Shown one piece after another: positions 43,584 to 52,900 of a DNA stretch of 64,000 nt. The notes beneath the pieces are model-generated. The model was given only the letters and a program-made list of their open reading frames with translations. It made no database searches and had not been told where the DNA came from. The position numbers and the translations under genes were made by a program. Source of the stretch: Leucobacter sp. UCMA 4100 (lineage in GTDB: Bacteria > Actinomycetota > Actinomycetes > Actinomycetales > Microbacteriaceae). Location: assembly GCF_027853335.1 (NCBI RefSeq), contig NZ_JAFEUS010000002.1:2464514-2528513 (forward strand), in the 5' to 3' direction. How positions within the stretch are numbered: position 1 is the stretch's first letter; each line of letters starts with the position of its first letter.

Positions 43584-44807
43584 TCAGTTTTTGGGCGGTG
43601 TGTTTTTCGTGGGTGTTGCTGGCGCGACAAGCTTGTCGCGTCCTGCTCCATAGCCAAAGAATGCCATGACGAGGTTGAGCGCGACGAGGGTGATGAGTGG
43701 CATCGTCCACCCGTTGGTTGCGTCGTGCAGTACTCCGAGGAGGAGCGGGCCCGCCGCAGCAATGAGGTACCCGATCGACTGGGCCATGCCCGCGAGCGCG
43801 GCGGCTTCGCTTGGGCCACCGGCCCGTTGCGATTGAAAGCTGAGGGCCAACACGAGGCAGGCTCCGCCGCCCAAGCCTAAGAGAACGCACGCGAGAAGCG
43901 CGAGTGAAGGCGCGACGAGCAGCAGCATGAAGCCGCTTGCCACGAATACAGAGGCGAGAGCGGCGGTGAACCGCTGGTCGGTGCGGCCGCGGGTGACCAG
44001 GGGAAGGGCCATGCTCGAGGCAAGGGCAACAACCTGGTAAAAGAAGAGCATCCATCCTGCGCCCGAAAGGTCCATGCCCTCGTGCTCGAGAATGCTCGGT
44101 AGCCAGGCGATGACGGTGTAAAAGCCGAGTGACTGCAGCCCCATGAAAATGGCGACCTGCCAGGCGAGCGCTGAGCGCCACGGGGCTCCGGCTCGTGGTG
44201 AAGCGGTGCTCGCATCGGGTCGGTCGTTTCGAGCCCTCGGGAACCAAACGGCGAGGGCGATGAGCGCAAAGATGAGCGCCCATGCGAGTGAGGTGCGCCA
44301 TGAGCCAGGCAGCACGTTCGACAGCGGAACAGAAATTCCCGACGAGACAGCGGCGACGAGCCCCATGACGGTGACGTAGAGGGAGCTCACCATCGGGATA
44401 TGTCGCGGCGGCACTTGACTGCGAATGATCGATGGCAGCAGCACATTGCCGAAGGCGATGGCTGCCGAGAGGATAACCGTGCCGATGAAGAGGCAGGCAA
44501 GCGAGGGAAGGGAACGCACGATGGTTCCGGCCGCCAGCGCGGCGAAGGCGACGACGAGCACGCGGGCCGATCCGCACCGGTGTGAAATGCGGCTCACGAA
44601 AGGTGAGGTCAGGGCAAAGGTTAGCAGTGGCAAGGTCGAGAGCACGCCACCCCAGCTCGCATTGAGCCCGGTGTCATGTTGTATTGCCGGGAGCAGGGTT
44701 CCCACGCCTGTGAGGGTCGCGCGCAGGTTTGCGGCGACGAGCAGGATGGCGATGAGTAGGCCTGCGCTGAAAGCTGGCGTGGACGATGTTTTGGTTGAGC
44801 CCCTCAC
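43584..44807 (-). CDS. MFS transporter, CynX/NimT family
   Basis: 407-residue permease with about 12 helices. The NLRATLTGVGTLLPAIQHDTG start is the usual motif of the CynX/NimT group, here split around residue 27-47. The group includes cyanate and 2-nitroimidazole transporters. GTG start overlapping the stop of the FadR-type regulator by 4 bases (GTGA), so both are on one transcript and the regulator very likely controls this transporter. Substrate unknown. Confidence 0.85.
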   Translation of the reverse strand: MRGSTKTSSTPAFSAGLLIAILLVAANLRATLTGVGTLLPAIQHDTGLNASWGGVLSTLPLLTFALTSPFVSRISHRCGSARVLVVAFAALAAGTIVRSLPSLACLFIGTVILSAAIAFGNVLLPSIIRSQVPPRHIPMVSSLYVTVMGLVAAVSSGISVPLSNVLPGSWRTSLAWALIFALIALAVWFPRARNDRPDASTASPRAGAPWRSALAWQVAIFMGLQSLGFYTVIAWLPSILEHEGMDLSGAGWMLFFYQVVALASSMALPLVTRGRTDQRFTAALASVFVASGFMLLLVAPSLALLACVLLGLGGGACLVLALSFQSQRAGGPSEAAALAGMAQSIGYLIAAAGPLLLGVLHDATNGWTMPLITLVALNLVMAFFGYGAGRDKLVAPATPTKNTPPKN

Positions 44808-45499
44808 TCCGCAGCCTCGGGCTGGTTCGTGTTGGTGGTTTCGACGATGTGCGTGGCGACGACCCGTGCCTCGGACTCGTCGCCGTGCTCGATGGCGCGC
44901 ACGAGCGCGTGGTGCAGGAGTTGGTGTTCCTGCTGCAGGGCTTCGTTGACGGGCAAGCCGCCAAGCGTTTCGGTGATCGCGTGGCCGAGGTGTTCATAGA
45001 TCTCAGCGAGGAGTGTGTTGCCGCTCGCCGCGATGACCGCTCGGTGAAACCGTGCGTCGGCATCTGCGATCTGGGGCATTGATTTGGTCGCCGCGACGGT
45101 GTCTGCCTCGACGAGGAGTTCTCGAAGTCGTACCACGTCTTGCTCGCTGCGACGCTTGGCTGCGAGGCCTGAACCGTAGGCCTCGAGGAGAGCCCTGAGC
45201 TCAAAGACGTCGTCTCGGGGTGACGATGCTGCCCGGCGCATGAGCACTGCCTCGAGCTCGCTCGAAGCGCGCACGTAGGTGCCGTCACCAGCACGCGCTT
45301 CGAGAAGACCGAGGTGGGTGAGTGCGCCGAGGGCTTCGCGCAGCGTTGTGCGACTCACGCCGAGTTGCTCGACGAGCTCATGCTCTCCCGGGAGTCGGGT
45401 GCCCACGGGCCAGGCCCCTGAAGCAATGTGCTGCCGCAGGTTCTCGACGAGCTGTGCCGAAAGGCTGGGTTTGCGTTTGGGCGCGGGCGGTTGAGTCAT
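44804..45499 (-). CDS. FadR subfamily GntR regulator
   Basis: 231 residues. The winged helix-turn-helix is LPGEHELVEQLGVSRTTLREAL near 37-58 (seen in overlapping parts), followed by an all-helical FCD ligand-binding domain with the metal-type residues RALLEAYG and DARFHRAVIAASGN. Start ATG 45499 is preferred; MSDIRITVV at 45529 would run through the operator. The 13-bp operator AATGTCAGACATT lies just upstream. Probably autoregulated and acting on the CynX-type transporter. Confidence 0.87.
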   Translation of the reverse strand: MTQPPAPKRKPSLSAQLVENLRQHIASGAWPVGTRLPGEHELVEQLGVSRTTLREALGALTHLGLLEARAGDGTYVRASSELEAVLMRRAASSPRDDVFELRALLEAYGSGLAAKRRSEQDVVRLRELLVEADTVAATKSMPQIADADARFHRAVIAASGNTLLAEIYEHLGHAITETLGGLPVNEALQQEHQLLHHALVRAIEHGDESEARVVATHIVETTNTNQPEAAE

Positions 45500-45517
45500 G
45501 GTAACGACAGTAATACG

Positions 45518-45530
45518 AATGTCAGACATT
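45518..45530. promoter_or_regulatory. FadR/GntR operator
   Basis: AATGTCAGACATT is a perfect 13-bp palindrome about a central A, matching the GT-N(0-1)-AC core bound by FadR-type regulators. It lies 19 bases upstream of the regulator's ATG. Confidence 0.65.
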
Positions 45531-45677
45531 TGCAAGAGGGGATCAATGCCGTGCGTGTGATCGCCCCTGGAGCAGTCACGTAAACCACCAAGACAGAACG
45601 GCACAAGGCTGGGCAAACGCTGATGGGAGCTGGGAACCAAGGCTGTACCGGTCAGGTCGCATCGATACGCTACGGTC

Positions 45678-46109
45678 ATGAGCGTCATCACTTCAACAGC
45701 AAGGTTTATCAGTTGGGCTGGCTTGACCGCGGCGGGAGCGGTGCACGCCGTTTGGGCGACGGGTTCGTCGTGGCCAGCGAAGAACGCGAAAAAACTCGGC
45801 AGTGCGACCGTGGGCAGCACCAAGGCAACGCCGAGTCCCGGTGCGACCGCGGCCGTTGCCGGGGCAGCGCTCAGCGCCGGTGCCATCGCGGCGGGAGGTC
45901 TAGGCGAAGGGCGAACCGCCGTTGGCCTGAGGCGTCTGATGGGGCTCGGCATGATTGCCCGCGCGGTCGCTGGTGGCGACGCTACGCTGCGAGCGCTGGG
46001 GCTCGCAAAGCCCAATGCGACGTTCACCGAGCTCGACCGTCGCTACTACCGCCCGCTCTTCGGGGCCCTTGGCGTAGCGCTGCTGCTTGGTGCCAAGAAG
46101 AAACGTTGA
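45678..46109 (+). CDS. DUF3995 domain-containing membrane protein
   Basis: 143 residues with about four helices. The AAGAVHAVWATGSSWP segment near 19-34 is the hallmark of DUF3995. The protein ends in a lysine-rich tail. Function unknown. TACGCT ends 6 bases before the ATG, so it is probably leaderless. Confidence 0.78.
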   Translation: MSVITSTARFISWAGLTAAGAVHAVWATGSSWPAKNAKKLGSATVGSTKATPSPGATAAVAGAALSAGAIAAGGLGEGRTAVGLRRLMGLGMIARAVAGGDATLRALGLAKPNATFTELDRRYYRPLFGALGVALLLGAKKKR

Positions 46110-46724
46110 GCGACCGGCGACGGTGAGTTGCTCTGCACCATAGCGTAAACAACGTCACTGCCGAATTTCGAGATGTTCGGGAGATGAGCTGGCAGGCGCC
46201 TTTAAACGCTCTCGCTTCGTCCCCGGTTGCTCTCTCGTCAGAGGCGTTTCTTGCAGGTCTCGAGCATCTTCTGCGGTGGACAGTCCGTTTTCAAATAGTA
46301 ATTCGACGGCGCTTGCATGAGAGGGTAAAGTTCCCAAGACAGGCAGAGACTTGCCCTGTAGCTCGTTTCGGTCTCGTGCAGTGTGAGGTATTCGACGACA
46401 ACGTCGTATTCGCGTGAGCACTGAGTTTGAGTGCTTAGAAGGCTCTCTTGAGAGAACGATCGGTGTTTGCTGAGCAGTGCAAATTGACCGCGTCAGAAAG
46501 TAGTATCTCGCAAGAATGAATGATCGCGGATCATCATGGGTTGCGAGTTGCGCGCATTCTCTCGTCTTGATCCGTTCCTGAGCGTGTTCTCGGTGGGCGC
46601 TTTTCGAGGCGTCCGCCGAGAGTGGTGTTTAACCGGTGCGCCTCAGCTGTCGACAGTGCACCTTTGCTCGGTGAGGGGCGCCGAGAATCAATGGGTCTGG
46701 CGCCCACCACCGAGTCGTTCGATG
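46110..46724. other. Gene-poor region
   Basis: 615 bases without a convincing gene. Short frames exist on both strands (46155-46421 minus, 46184-46417 plus, 46536-46751 plus), but none has a recognisable domain or ribosome site. Composition is less GC-rich than the core genes. A strong hairpin (46588-46621) is the only clear structure. This may be eroded DNA at the edge of the surface-protein island. Confidence 0.55.
46588..46621 (-). terminator. Hairpin downstream of first LRR gene
   Basis: A 13-bp stem (46588-46600 with 46609-46621, two G-T pairs) around an 8-base loop, about 100 bases after the stop of the LRR gene on the minus strand. There is no clear T run. Confidence 0.45.
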
Positions 46725-48152
46725 TTACTTGACGTCAGGCTTTTGACGTGAAAGCAGCAGAACAGAGCCAGTAAGCAAGAACAATACGATGCTTAGCTGC
46801 ATCCAACTTGGCATTCCTGCAGCGCCAGTTTTGGCGAGGAGCCCGTTTTTGCTTGTATTCGTGGTCGTGTCGTTTGCAGTGCCCTTGCCGTCAGTCGCGC
46901 TATCGCCTATTCCGGTGTTGTTGTTTCCATTCGCGTTGCTGTCGCCTTCGGTGTTGCTGTCGCCGTCGGTGTTGCTGTCGCCTTCGGTGTTGCTGTCACC
47001 CTCGGTATCAGCGTCGCCAGGCGCAGCGTCAGAGATAGTCACGGTGAACTCGTACGTCTTCTCGGCGGCGCCGTTTGAAACGAGAGTGCTGAAAATAAAG
47101 GTTCCGGCCTTGGTCGGAATTCCTTCGAGATTGCCAAGGTGAGAAAGAGAAAGCCCGGGTGGTATTGAGCCGCTCACAATCGTTGCGAAGGGTGGCGATG
47201 GTTTTCCGTTAAGAATAAAATCAAAGTCGTAGGGCTCGTTAACTGTACCGTTCACGGGCACGCCAATGAGAGAAACTTCTGGGGTTGTTGAAACATTGAC
47301 CGGAAGAACCCCGGTGAAGATCGCTTTGTGTGTGGTGCCGATAGAAAAAGTCGTTTCCCATTGCCCTGATGTAAGCCCGTCAGTATGCCAAGTTGTTTCT
47401 GTGCCGTCTGTCGTGCCCGTACCTGGTGCTGGGGTGAGGCTGATGGGTTTGCCATCGGCGCCAATGATCGGTGACGTTATCGCAACTCCGTTTTCAACTT
47501 CTTGCTGAGCTAAGACCTGGCCGCCGGCGTTCAGAGTTTGTAAATTAATGTCTTTCAATGGAGAAAGATCGCCCACTGCGTTATTCGGAATGTAAAGAAT
47601 TTTCAATGTCGAGAGGCCCGCGAGTGGTTTGAGATCAGTCACTCTGTTGTTGTGAAGCATAAGCCCGTGCATGTTCGTCAGGCCTGCGAGCGGCGTGAGA
47701 TCAGAAACGTTGTTGTCGTTCAGAAACACGTTGTAGAGCGAAGGCAGCTGTGACAGCGGTGTGATGTCGTCGAGTGAATTGTTGGCGAGCGAGAGCTCTT
47801 TGAGTTTTGAGAGGCCTTCGAGCGGTGCCAGGTCAGAGATATCGTTATGCGATAGCCGAAGAGTGGTGAGATTGACCGCATGCTTCAGCGGGTCGAGATT
47901 CGTTAATCCGCTTTCTTCGCATGAGAGGTCGGCGAGGCGTGCCATCGTTGCCTCGGTTACCACGGCGTCGTCAAGCTTGAGTCGGGTTTTGACGCATGCT
48001 TCGAGTGCTGGCTCGTGAAAGATAACCGGGTCTGAAGGAGCCGCAGAAGCTGCGACTGGAATGCTAACGGCGGTGAATGCGAACCCTGCAATAACTCCAA
48101 GACGTAAGTATTGCTTGAGGTGCTTATTCTGTGATTTTCCCCTGATGTTCAT
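46725..48152 (-). CDS. Internalin-like LRR surface protein with LAxTG signal
   Basis: 475 residues from ATG 48152. Signal peptide (about 1-38), then about six 22-residue leucine-rich repeats of the NxIxDLxPLxxL type (about 79-210). A putative-Ig (He_PIG-like) domain with the GSIPPGLSL motif follows at about 300-375. Next come five hexapeptide repeats of the SNTEGD type, and LAKTG, a hydrophobic segment and a basic tail at the C-terminus. LAxTG is the motif known for class E sortases. TATCAT lies 8 bases before the ATG. It is a paralogue of the next gene. Role: probably adhesion or binding; the ligand is unknown. Confidence 0.85.
   Translation of the reverse strand: MNIRGKSQNKHLKQYLRLGVIAGFAFTAVSIPVAASAAPSDPVIFHEPALEACVKTRLKLDDAVVTEATMARLADLSCEESGLTNLDPLKHAVNLTTLRLSHNDISDLAPLEGLSKLKELSLANNSLDDITPLSQLPSLYNVFLNDNNVSDLTPLAGLTNMHGLMLHNNRVTDLKPLAGLSTLKILYIPNNAVGDLSPLKDINLQTLNAGGQVLAQQEVENGVAITSPIIGADGKPISLTPAPGTGTTDGTETTWHTDGLTSGQWETTFSIGTTHKAIFTGVLPVNVSTTPEVSLIGVPVNGTVNEPYDFDFILNGKPSPPFATIVSGSIPPGLSLSHLGNLEGIPTKAGTFIFSTLVSNGAAEKTYEFTVTISDAAPGDADTEGDSNTEGDSNTDGDSNTEGDSNANGNNNTGIGDSATDGKGTANDTTTNTSKNGLLAKTGAAGMPSWMQLSIVLFLLTGSVLLLSRQKPDVK
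46923..47012. repeat. 18-bp tandem repeats, five units
   Basis: Five 18-bp units encode (A/S)(D/N)(T/A)(E/D/N)G(D/N) hexapeptides in the wall-spanning part of the first LRR protein. The copy number differs from the paralogue at 48507-48704. Confidence 0.8.
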
Positions 48153-48317
48153 GTAAATTAATGATACCAACAGGGCAAAGGGCTACATAGACTTTTGTCT
48201 TGCTTGTGCTTTTTGTTCGGGGTTTTTGTTGAGATTTTGAAGGAAATGTGAAAACCCGTGGTTGGCGCTGACGAGAGTCAACGTCAACCACGGGTTATGT
48301 TGCGGCTGTAATAGCAG

Positions 48318-49847
48318 CTACTGAGTATCAGGCTTACGCCGTGAAAGCAGCAGACCTGCGCCGACAATCACGAACGTTGCGATGCTCACTTGCAACCATG
48401 CAGGTGCGTTGTCGCTACCAGTTGTTGCGAGTTGACCGTTTGCGTCGGTGTTGTGGTTCGGGCCATTCGCTGTACCGGTGCCGTTTGCGCCGCTCTCGGC
48501 GGTGCTGTCACCGTTGGTGTTGGTGTCACCTTCGGTTGTGCTGTCACCTTCGGTTGTGCTGTCACCTTCGGTTGTGCTGTCACCTTCGGTGCTGGTGTCA
48601 CCCTCGGTTGTGGTGTCACCTTCCGTGCTGCTGTCGCCTTCGGTGGTGCTGTCGCCTTCGGTGGTGCTGTCGCCTTCGGTGTTGGTGTCACCCTCGGAGT
48701 CGTTATCTCCTGATGCTCCATCTGCGATCACAATTGTGAAAGGGTATTGGGCTTCGGCCTCTCCGTTCGATACGAGAATCTTAAATGTGAACGTTCCTGC
48801 AAGAGTAGGTGTTCCAGTGAGAGCGCCATTTGGGGCTAGCGTGAGGCCCGGCGGAAGTGACCCCTCTGCTACAACCGCATCTGGCATTGAAGGCTTTCCG
48901 TCGAGCTCGAAATCGAAGCTGTAAGGAGAGTCGACGGTTCCATCTGGGGGTGTGCCGGTGAGTGAAACTTTCGGTGTGGTGCTTGCGGTCACCGGAAGGC
49001 GGCCTGTGAACACAGCCTTGTTCGTTGTGCCTGTAGCAAAAACTATCTCCCACTCTGCCGAAGCTTGTTCGTCAGCATGCCAGGTAATCGTGTTTCCTGA
49101 AGCTGATGCGAGCTGGCTGTTGGGTTTGAGTGGAAGAGGCTTGCCGTCGATACCGATAACCGGTGAAGTGGTTGGCTCTCCGGTTTCTACATGGAGGCGA
49201 GCTATTTCCTGACGGTCGGCGTGAAGTGTCTGTAACTCAATGTTCTGTAGAGGTGAAATGTCGCTGATCTTGTTGCTGTAGACGTAGAGAACACGAAGGC
49301 TGCTCATGTCTTTGAGGGGTGACAAATCAGAGATGTTATTGTCTTGCAGAAGCAAGCCTCGAATGTTTGGCAAGCCTTCGAGTGGCGATAGGTCAGAGAC
49401 GTTATTTCTGTTGAGGATGATCTCGTTGAGCGACGTGACTGTTGAGAGTGGGGAGATGTCTTCGATCTTGTTGTTGGTCGCAGAAAGCGTTTTCAGCGAC
49501 GTGAGGTGAGCCACTGGACTCAGGTCCGAAATGAGGTTGTGTCTGATGTCGAGTCTTGTGAGATTCGTCGCGAATGCGAAAGGCTCGAGCGTCGTGAGTT
49601 CAAGGTCATTGCATCTGATGTCTTTGAGGTCTGCCATGTCGGCTTCGGTAACGACGGCCTCTGTATCGAGCTCAAGTCTCTCCTTGACGCACGTTTCAAG
49701 CGCTGGTTCTTGAAATGTGACCGGGTCTTCATTCGCGGCGAGCGCGGGAGAGGCGATGCTTATTCCGGCGAGCGCAAACCCTCCGATGATCCCCAGACGT
49801 AGGTATTTCTTTATTCGATAGCTTTGTGTTTTTCCCCTAGTGTCCAT
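48318..49847 (-). CDS. Internalin-like LRR surface protein with LAxTG signal (paralogue)
   Basis: 509 residues with the same plan as its neighbour. Signal peptide ending ALAANED, leucine-rich repeats (about 80-215) with NNISDLSPLKDM-type units, an Ig-like domain with GSLPPGLTL, then about eleven hexapeptide repeats (STTEGD, TNTEGD and variants, residues 382-447), LATTG, a membrane helix and an RRKPDTQ tail. The two genes are separated by 165 bases (48153-48317) and clearly arose by tandem duplication. TACTTT lies 8 bases before the ATG. No sortase gene is in the window. Confidence 0.87.
   Translation of the reverse strand: MDTRGKTQSYRIKKYLRLGIIGGFALAGISIASPALAANEDPVTFQEPALETCVKERLELDTEAVVTEADMADLKDIRCNDLELTTLEPFAFATNLTRLDIRHNLISDLSPVAHLTSLKTLSATNNKIEDISPLSTVTSLNEIILNRNNVSDLSPLEGLPNIRGLLLQDNNISDLSPLKDMSSLRVLYVYSNKISDISPLQNIELQTLHADRQEIARLHVETGEPTTSPVIGIDGKPLPLKPNSQLASASGNTITWHADEQASAEWEIVFATGTTNKAVFTGRLPVTASTTPKVSLTGTPPDGTVDSPYSFDFELDGKPSMPDAVVAEGSLPPGLTLAPNGALTGTPTLAGTFTFKILVSNGEAEAQYPFTIVIADGASGDNDSEGDTNTEGDSTTEGDSTTEGDSSTEGDTTTEGDTSTEGDSTTEGDSTTEGDSTTEGDTNTNGDSTAESGANGTGTANGPNHNTDANGQLATTGSDNAPAWLQVSIATFVIVGAGLLLSRRKPDTQ
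48507..48704. repeat. 18-bp tandem repeats, eleven units
   Basis: Eleven consecutive 18-bp units (GGTTGTGCTGTCACCTTC-type on the plus strand) encode hexapeptides ending GD. Several units are identical, which favours slippage and length change. They are in the stalk of the second LRR protein. Confidence 0.87.
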
Positions 49848-49916
49848 AGTTATTCAAAGTATCAGCGAGGGTAATTGATTGATAGACATGTGTCTTGCTC
49901 CTATGGGTCACTCCTT

Positions 49917-52900
49917 CTAATGGCGTTCTCTTTTGTAGGTATTGCCTCGACGTTTGAAGAATGCAAGCAGCCCGGCAGCCAACAGCAAAGTCGCTCCGAA
50001 TAAGACACCTGAGAATCCATAAGCGCCTGTGACCACAAGCGTGCCGATCGCATTGATGATTCCCGGGGCGTTAGGTATACGCTGTTCAGCGCTTGCCTGA
50101 GCTACGGTGTTGGCGTGGTTGCCCAGCATGCTTCCAGTTACCAAAGCATGATTGACCAGCGTCGTGCCTCGGTGTGCATCAACGATTTCAAGATGTGCTT
50201 TTGCAGTGACACGGTCGCCTGGCTTCAGCACCCCAGGTGTGCCGGGCCAATCGATATCGAGGGCCGTGAGCCCCGGCATTTCGTCGGTGAAGGTGACGTC
50301 GCTGAGCGAGACGTTGCCGGTATTCGTGGCCGTGAGCGTGTAGTTCACGCGATCGCCTTTCAACGACAGCGCTGCACGCTTGGTCAGCGAGAGCCCGGGG
50401 GCCTGCTGCGTGAGAAGCTCTGCGCTTGCGGTTGCGGTCGAGGTGATGCCCTTGGCCGTACCGGTTGCGGTCGCGGTGTTGAGCACGCCTCCGGCATCGA
50501 TGTGTGCCTGCTCAATCTTGAGCGCCGCGTGGGCGATCACTGCTTCGCCCGGTTTGAGTGTGCCGGGCTCACCAGGCCAATCGCCGAAGCGAAGCGCTGA
50601 GAGACCGTCAAGCTCGTCAGTTACACTGACATCGTGCAGTGTGACGCCCCCAGCGTTGGTCACGGTGAACTCGTAGGTGGCCTCGTCACCAACGCCGTGT
50701 GCATCGCCAGCATCGACCGTCTTTGCCAGTGAGATGGCCGGCTGCGTCGTGAACACGAGCTCGCTGCCGGCGTGATGCGTTGCCCGAGCGAGGCCAGAGA
50801 GGCTGAGCCCGCTCACCACGCCCTCGTTCACGAGGAATCCCTCGTCAATGTGCTGCTGCGTGAGCGAAAGCTTGGCCGTTGCCGTGACCTGCTCGCCGGG
50901 AGCGAGCTCGCCCTCGGCTGCGGGCCACTCGCCAAACGTCATGTCTGCGAGGCCCTCAAGTTCATCGCTGAGGGTGATATCGCGCAGGGTCAACGTGCCC
51001 TGGTTGGTGACCGTGTATGTGTACAGTACGGTGTCATCGGCAACCGCATCGACTGTGACGTTTCGATCGAGCACTTCGGGAGCGACCCGCAGGCTGATCG
51101 CTGCGGTGCCGGGCACCACGGTGGCCGTCTTGGCCGCTGCGGTCACGGGCTCTTCGCCAGCTGAGGCGCCAACCCGCTGGGCGCTCACGGTCGCGGTGTT
51201 CGTGATCGTGCCGTCATCGATGTGCTGCTGCGAGAGCGCCAGTGTCGCTGTGCCCACCGCTTTCTGGCCGGGGGAGAGCGTTCCTGCTTCGCCAGGCCAC
51301 GCAATGTCGAGGCGGGGCAGCCCGTCTAACTCGTCGGTCATCGTCACCCCGTCGAGCGTCACGTTGCCGGTATTCGTTGCGGTGACCGAGTAGTCGATGG
51401 TGCCCTCAGCAACACTCAGCGTGCCCTGTTTCTCGAGCTGAACATCGGGAAGCTGTGTGAAAATAACCTCTGCTTCGTCGGTATCTTTGGTCGTCACACC
51501 GGTAACGGGGTTCTTGGCGGTCGCGCTCGCACTGTTGACGAGTACACCTTCATCAAGATGTTGCTGAGTGAGGGTGATGCTCGCGGTTGCGACCGCTTGT
51601 TCTCCCGGTGCGAGCTCGCCCTCTTGCCCTGGCCAAGCGATGTCGAGATTGCTGAGGCCAGGGAGGGAATCGATAAGGCGAACATCGCTCAGCGTCGAGT
51701 TACCAGGGTTCGTGATCACGAAACGGTACTCGGCAAGTGAACCGACGGCACCACCGTCATGCGCAGTGACGCTCTTGTCGAGGTCAATCACCGGGGTAGC
51801 GTCGAACACGACGAAGGCGTCGTCGTCATCGTGAATGCTCTGGCCGCTGGGAGTATTCGCGCTGGCGACTGCCTCGTTTTTCAAAACGCTCTCGTCGATG
51901 TGCGCCTGCGTGAGCTCGAGGCTCGCGGTTGCGTTGGCCGAATCGCCCGGAGCGAGTCGGCCAGGGGCTGTGGCATCGGGCCACGCCTCGAAGGCAATGT
52001 CGCTCATGCCAGCAAGTGGGTCGTCAATGGTGACATCACTGAGCGTCAGGGTGCCCGTATTGGTGACCGTGAAAGCGTATTTGACGGTGTCGCCCGCTGC
52101 TGCCTGCTCAGGGTCAACGCCCTCAGCGAACATGGCCGACTTCTCAATGGCGAGCGTTGCTACCCCCGCGAGCGGCACGGTCGCGGCCGCCTCTGCGGTG
52201 ACCGGATTTGGCGTCGCCGACGAGGCTGCCGAAACCGCTGCCGAGTTCGCCGCCGTGCCCTGGTCAAGCTGTTGCTGCGTGAGCGCAGAGGTCGCTGTTG
52301 CCGTGACTTCTTGGCCGGGCGCGAGCTCGCCGGGGCTCGGCTCATCGGGCCAAGAATCGAAGCGGATCTCGCTGACCCCCTCGAGCTCATCGCTGATCTT
52401 GACGTCGCTGAGTGAGGTATTGCCGGTGTTGCGTACCGTGAACTGCCATAGGATTGGCTGGCCTGGTAGCGGCACCTTCGGTGCGATGCCTTGCTTCGTG
52501 AGCTCAACGCGGGGCTCAAGGTTCTGGAACCCGAAGTCTTTCGCATCGGCAACACCACCGCGACCAAGCTCGATGAGTCCTGAGACGCCGTCGCTGCCGT
52601 TGCTCGGTGATACGGTGTTTTGCCACTTACCAGTCGTGGGTGGCAGGCTCGCGGCGTCGACGCTCACGACAATGGCGCCAGAGGCGAGTTCTGAAAAACG
52701 GTATTCTCCGTGAGCATCGGTTTGCATGCGGTCAACTACTTGATCGCCTCGGGTGAGCACGATGGTGACTCCGCTCAGTGTGTGCTCTGTTTCATCGCGC
52801 AGCCCGTCACCGTTTGCATCGTTCCACACGATGCCCGACACCTCGGCTGAGGTGACCCGAGCGAGGGCAGGCGCGGCTTCGGGCAGCACCGTGCTTGCGC

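Noticed and set aside
48507-48704. Regular short repeats that could suggest a CRISPR array
   Set aside because: Units are contiguous 18-bp codon repeats without spacers, in frame in a surface-protein gene.
48390-48924. Plus-strand frames of Val/Ser/Cys repeats
   Set aside because: They are the antisense readings of the hexapeptide repeats.
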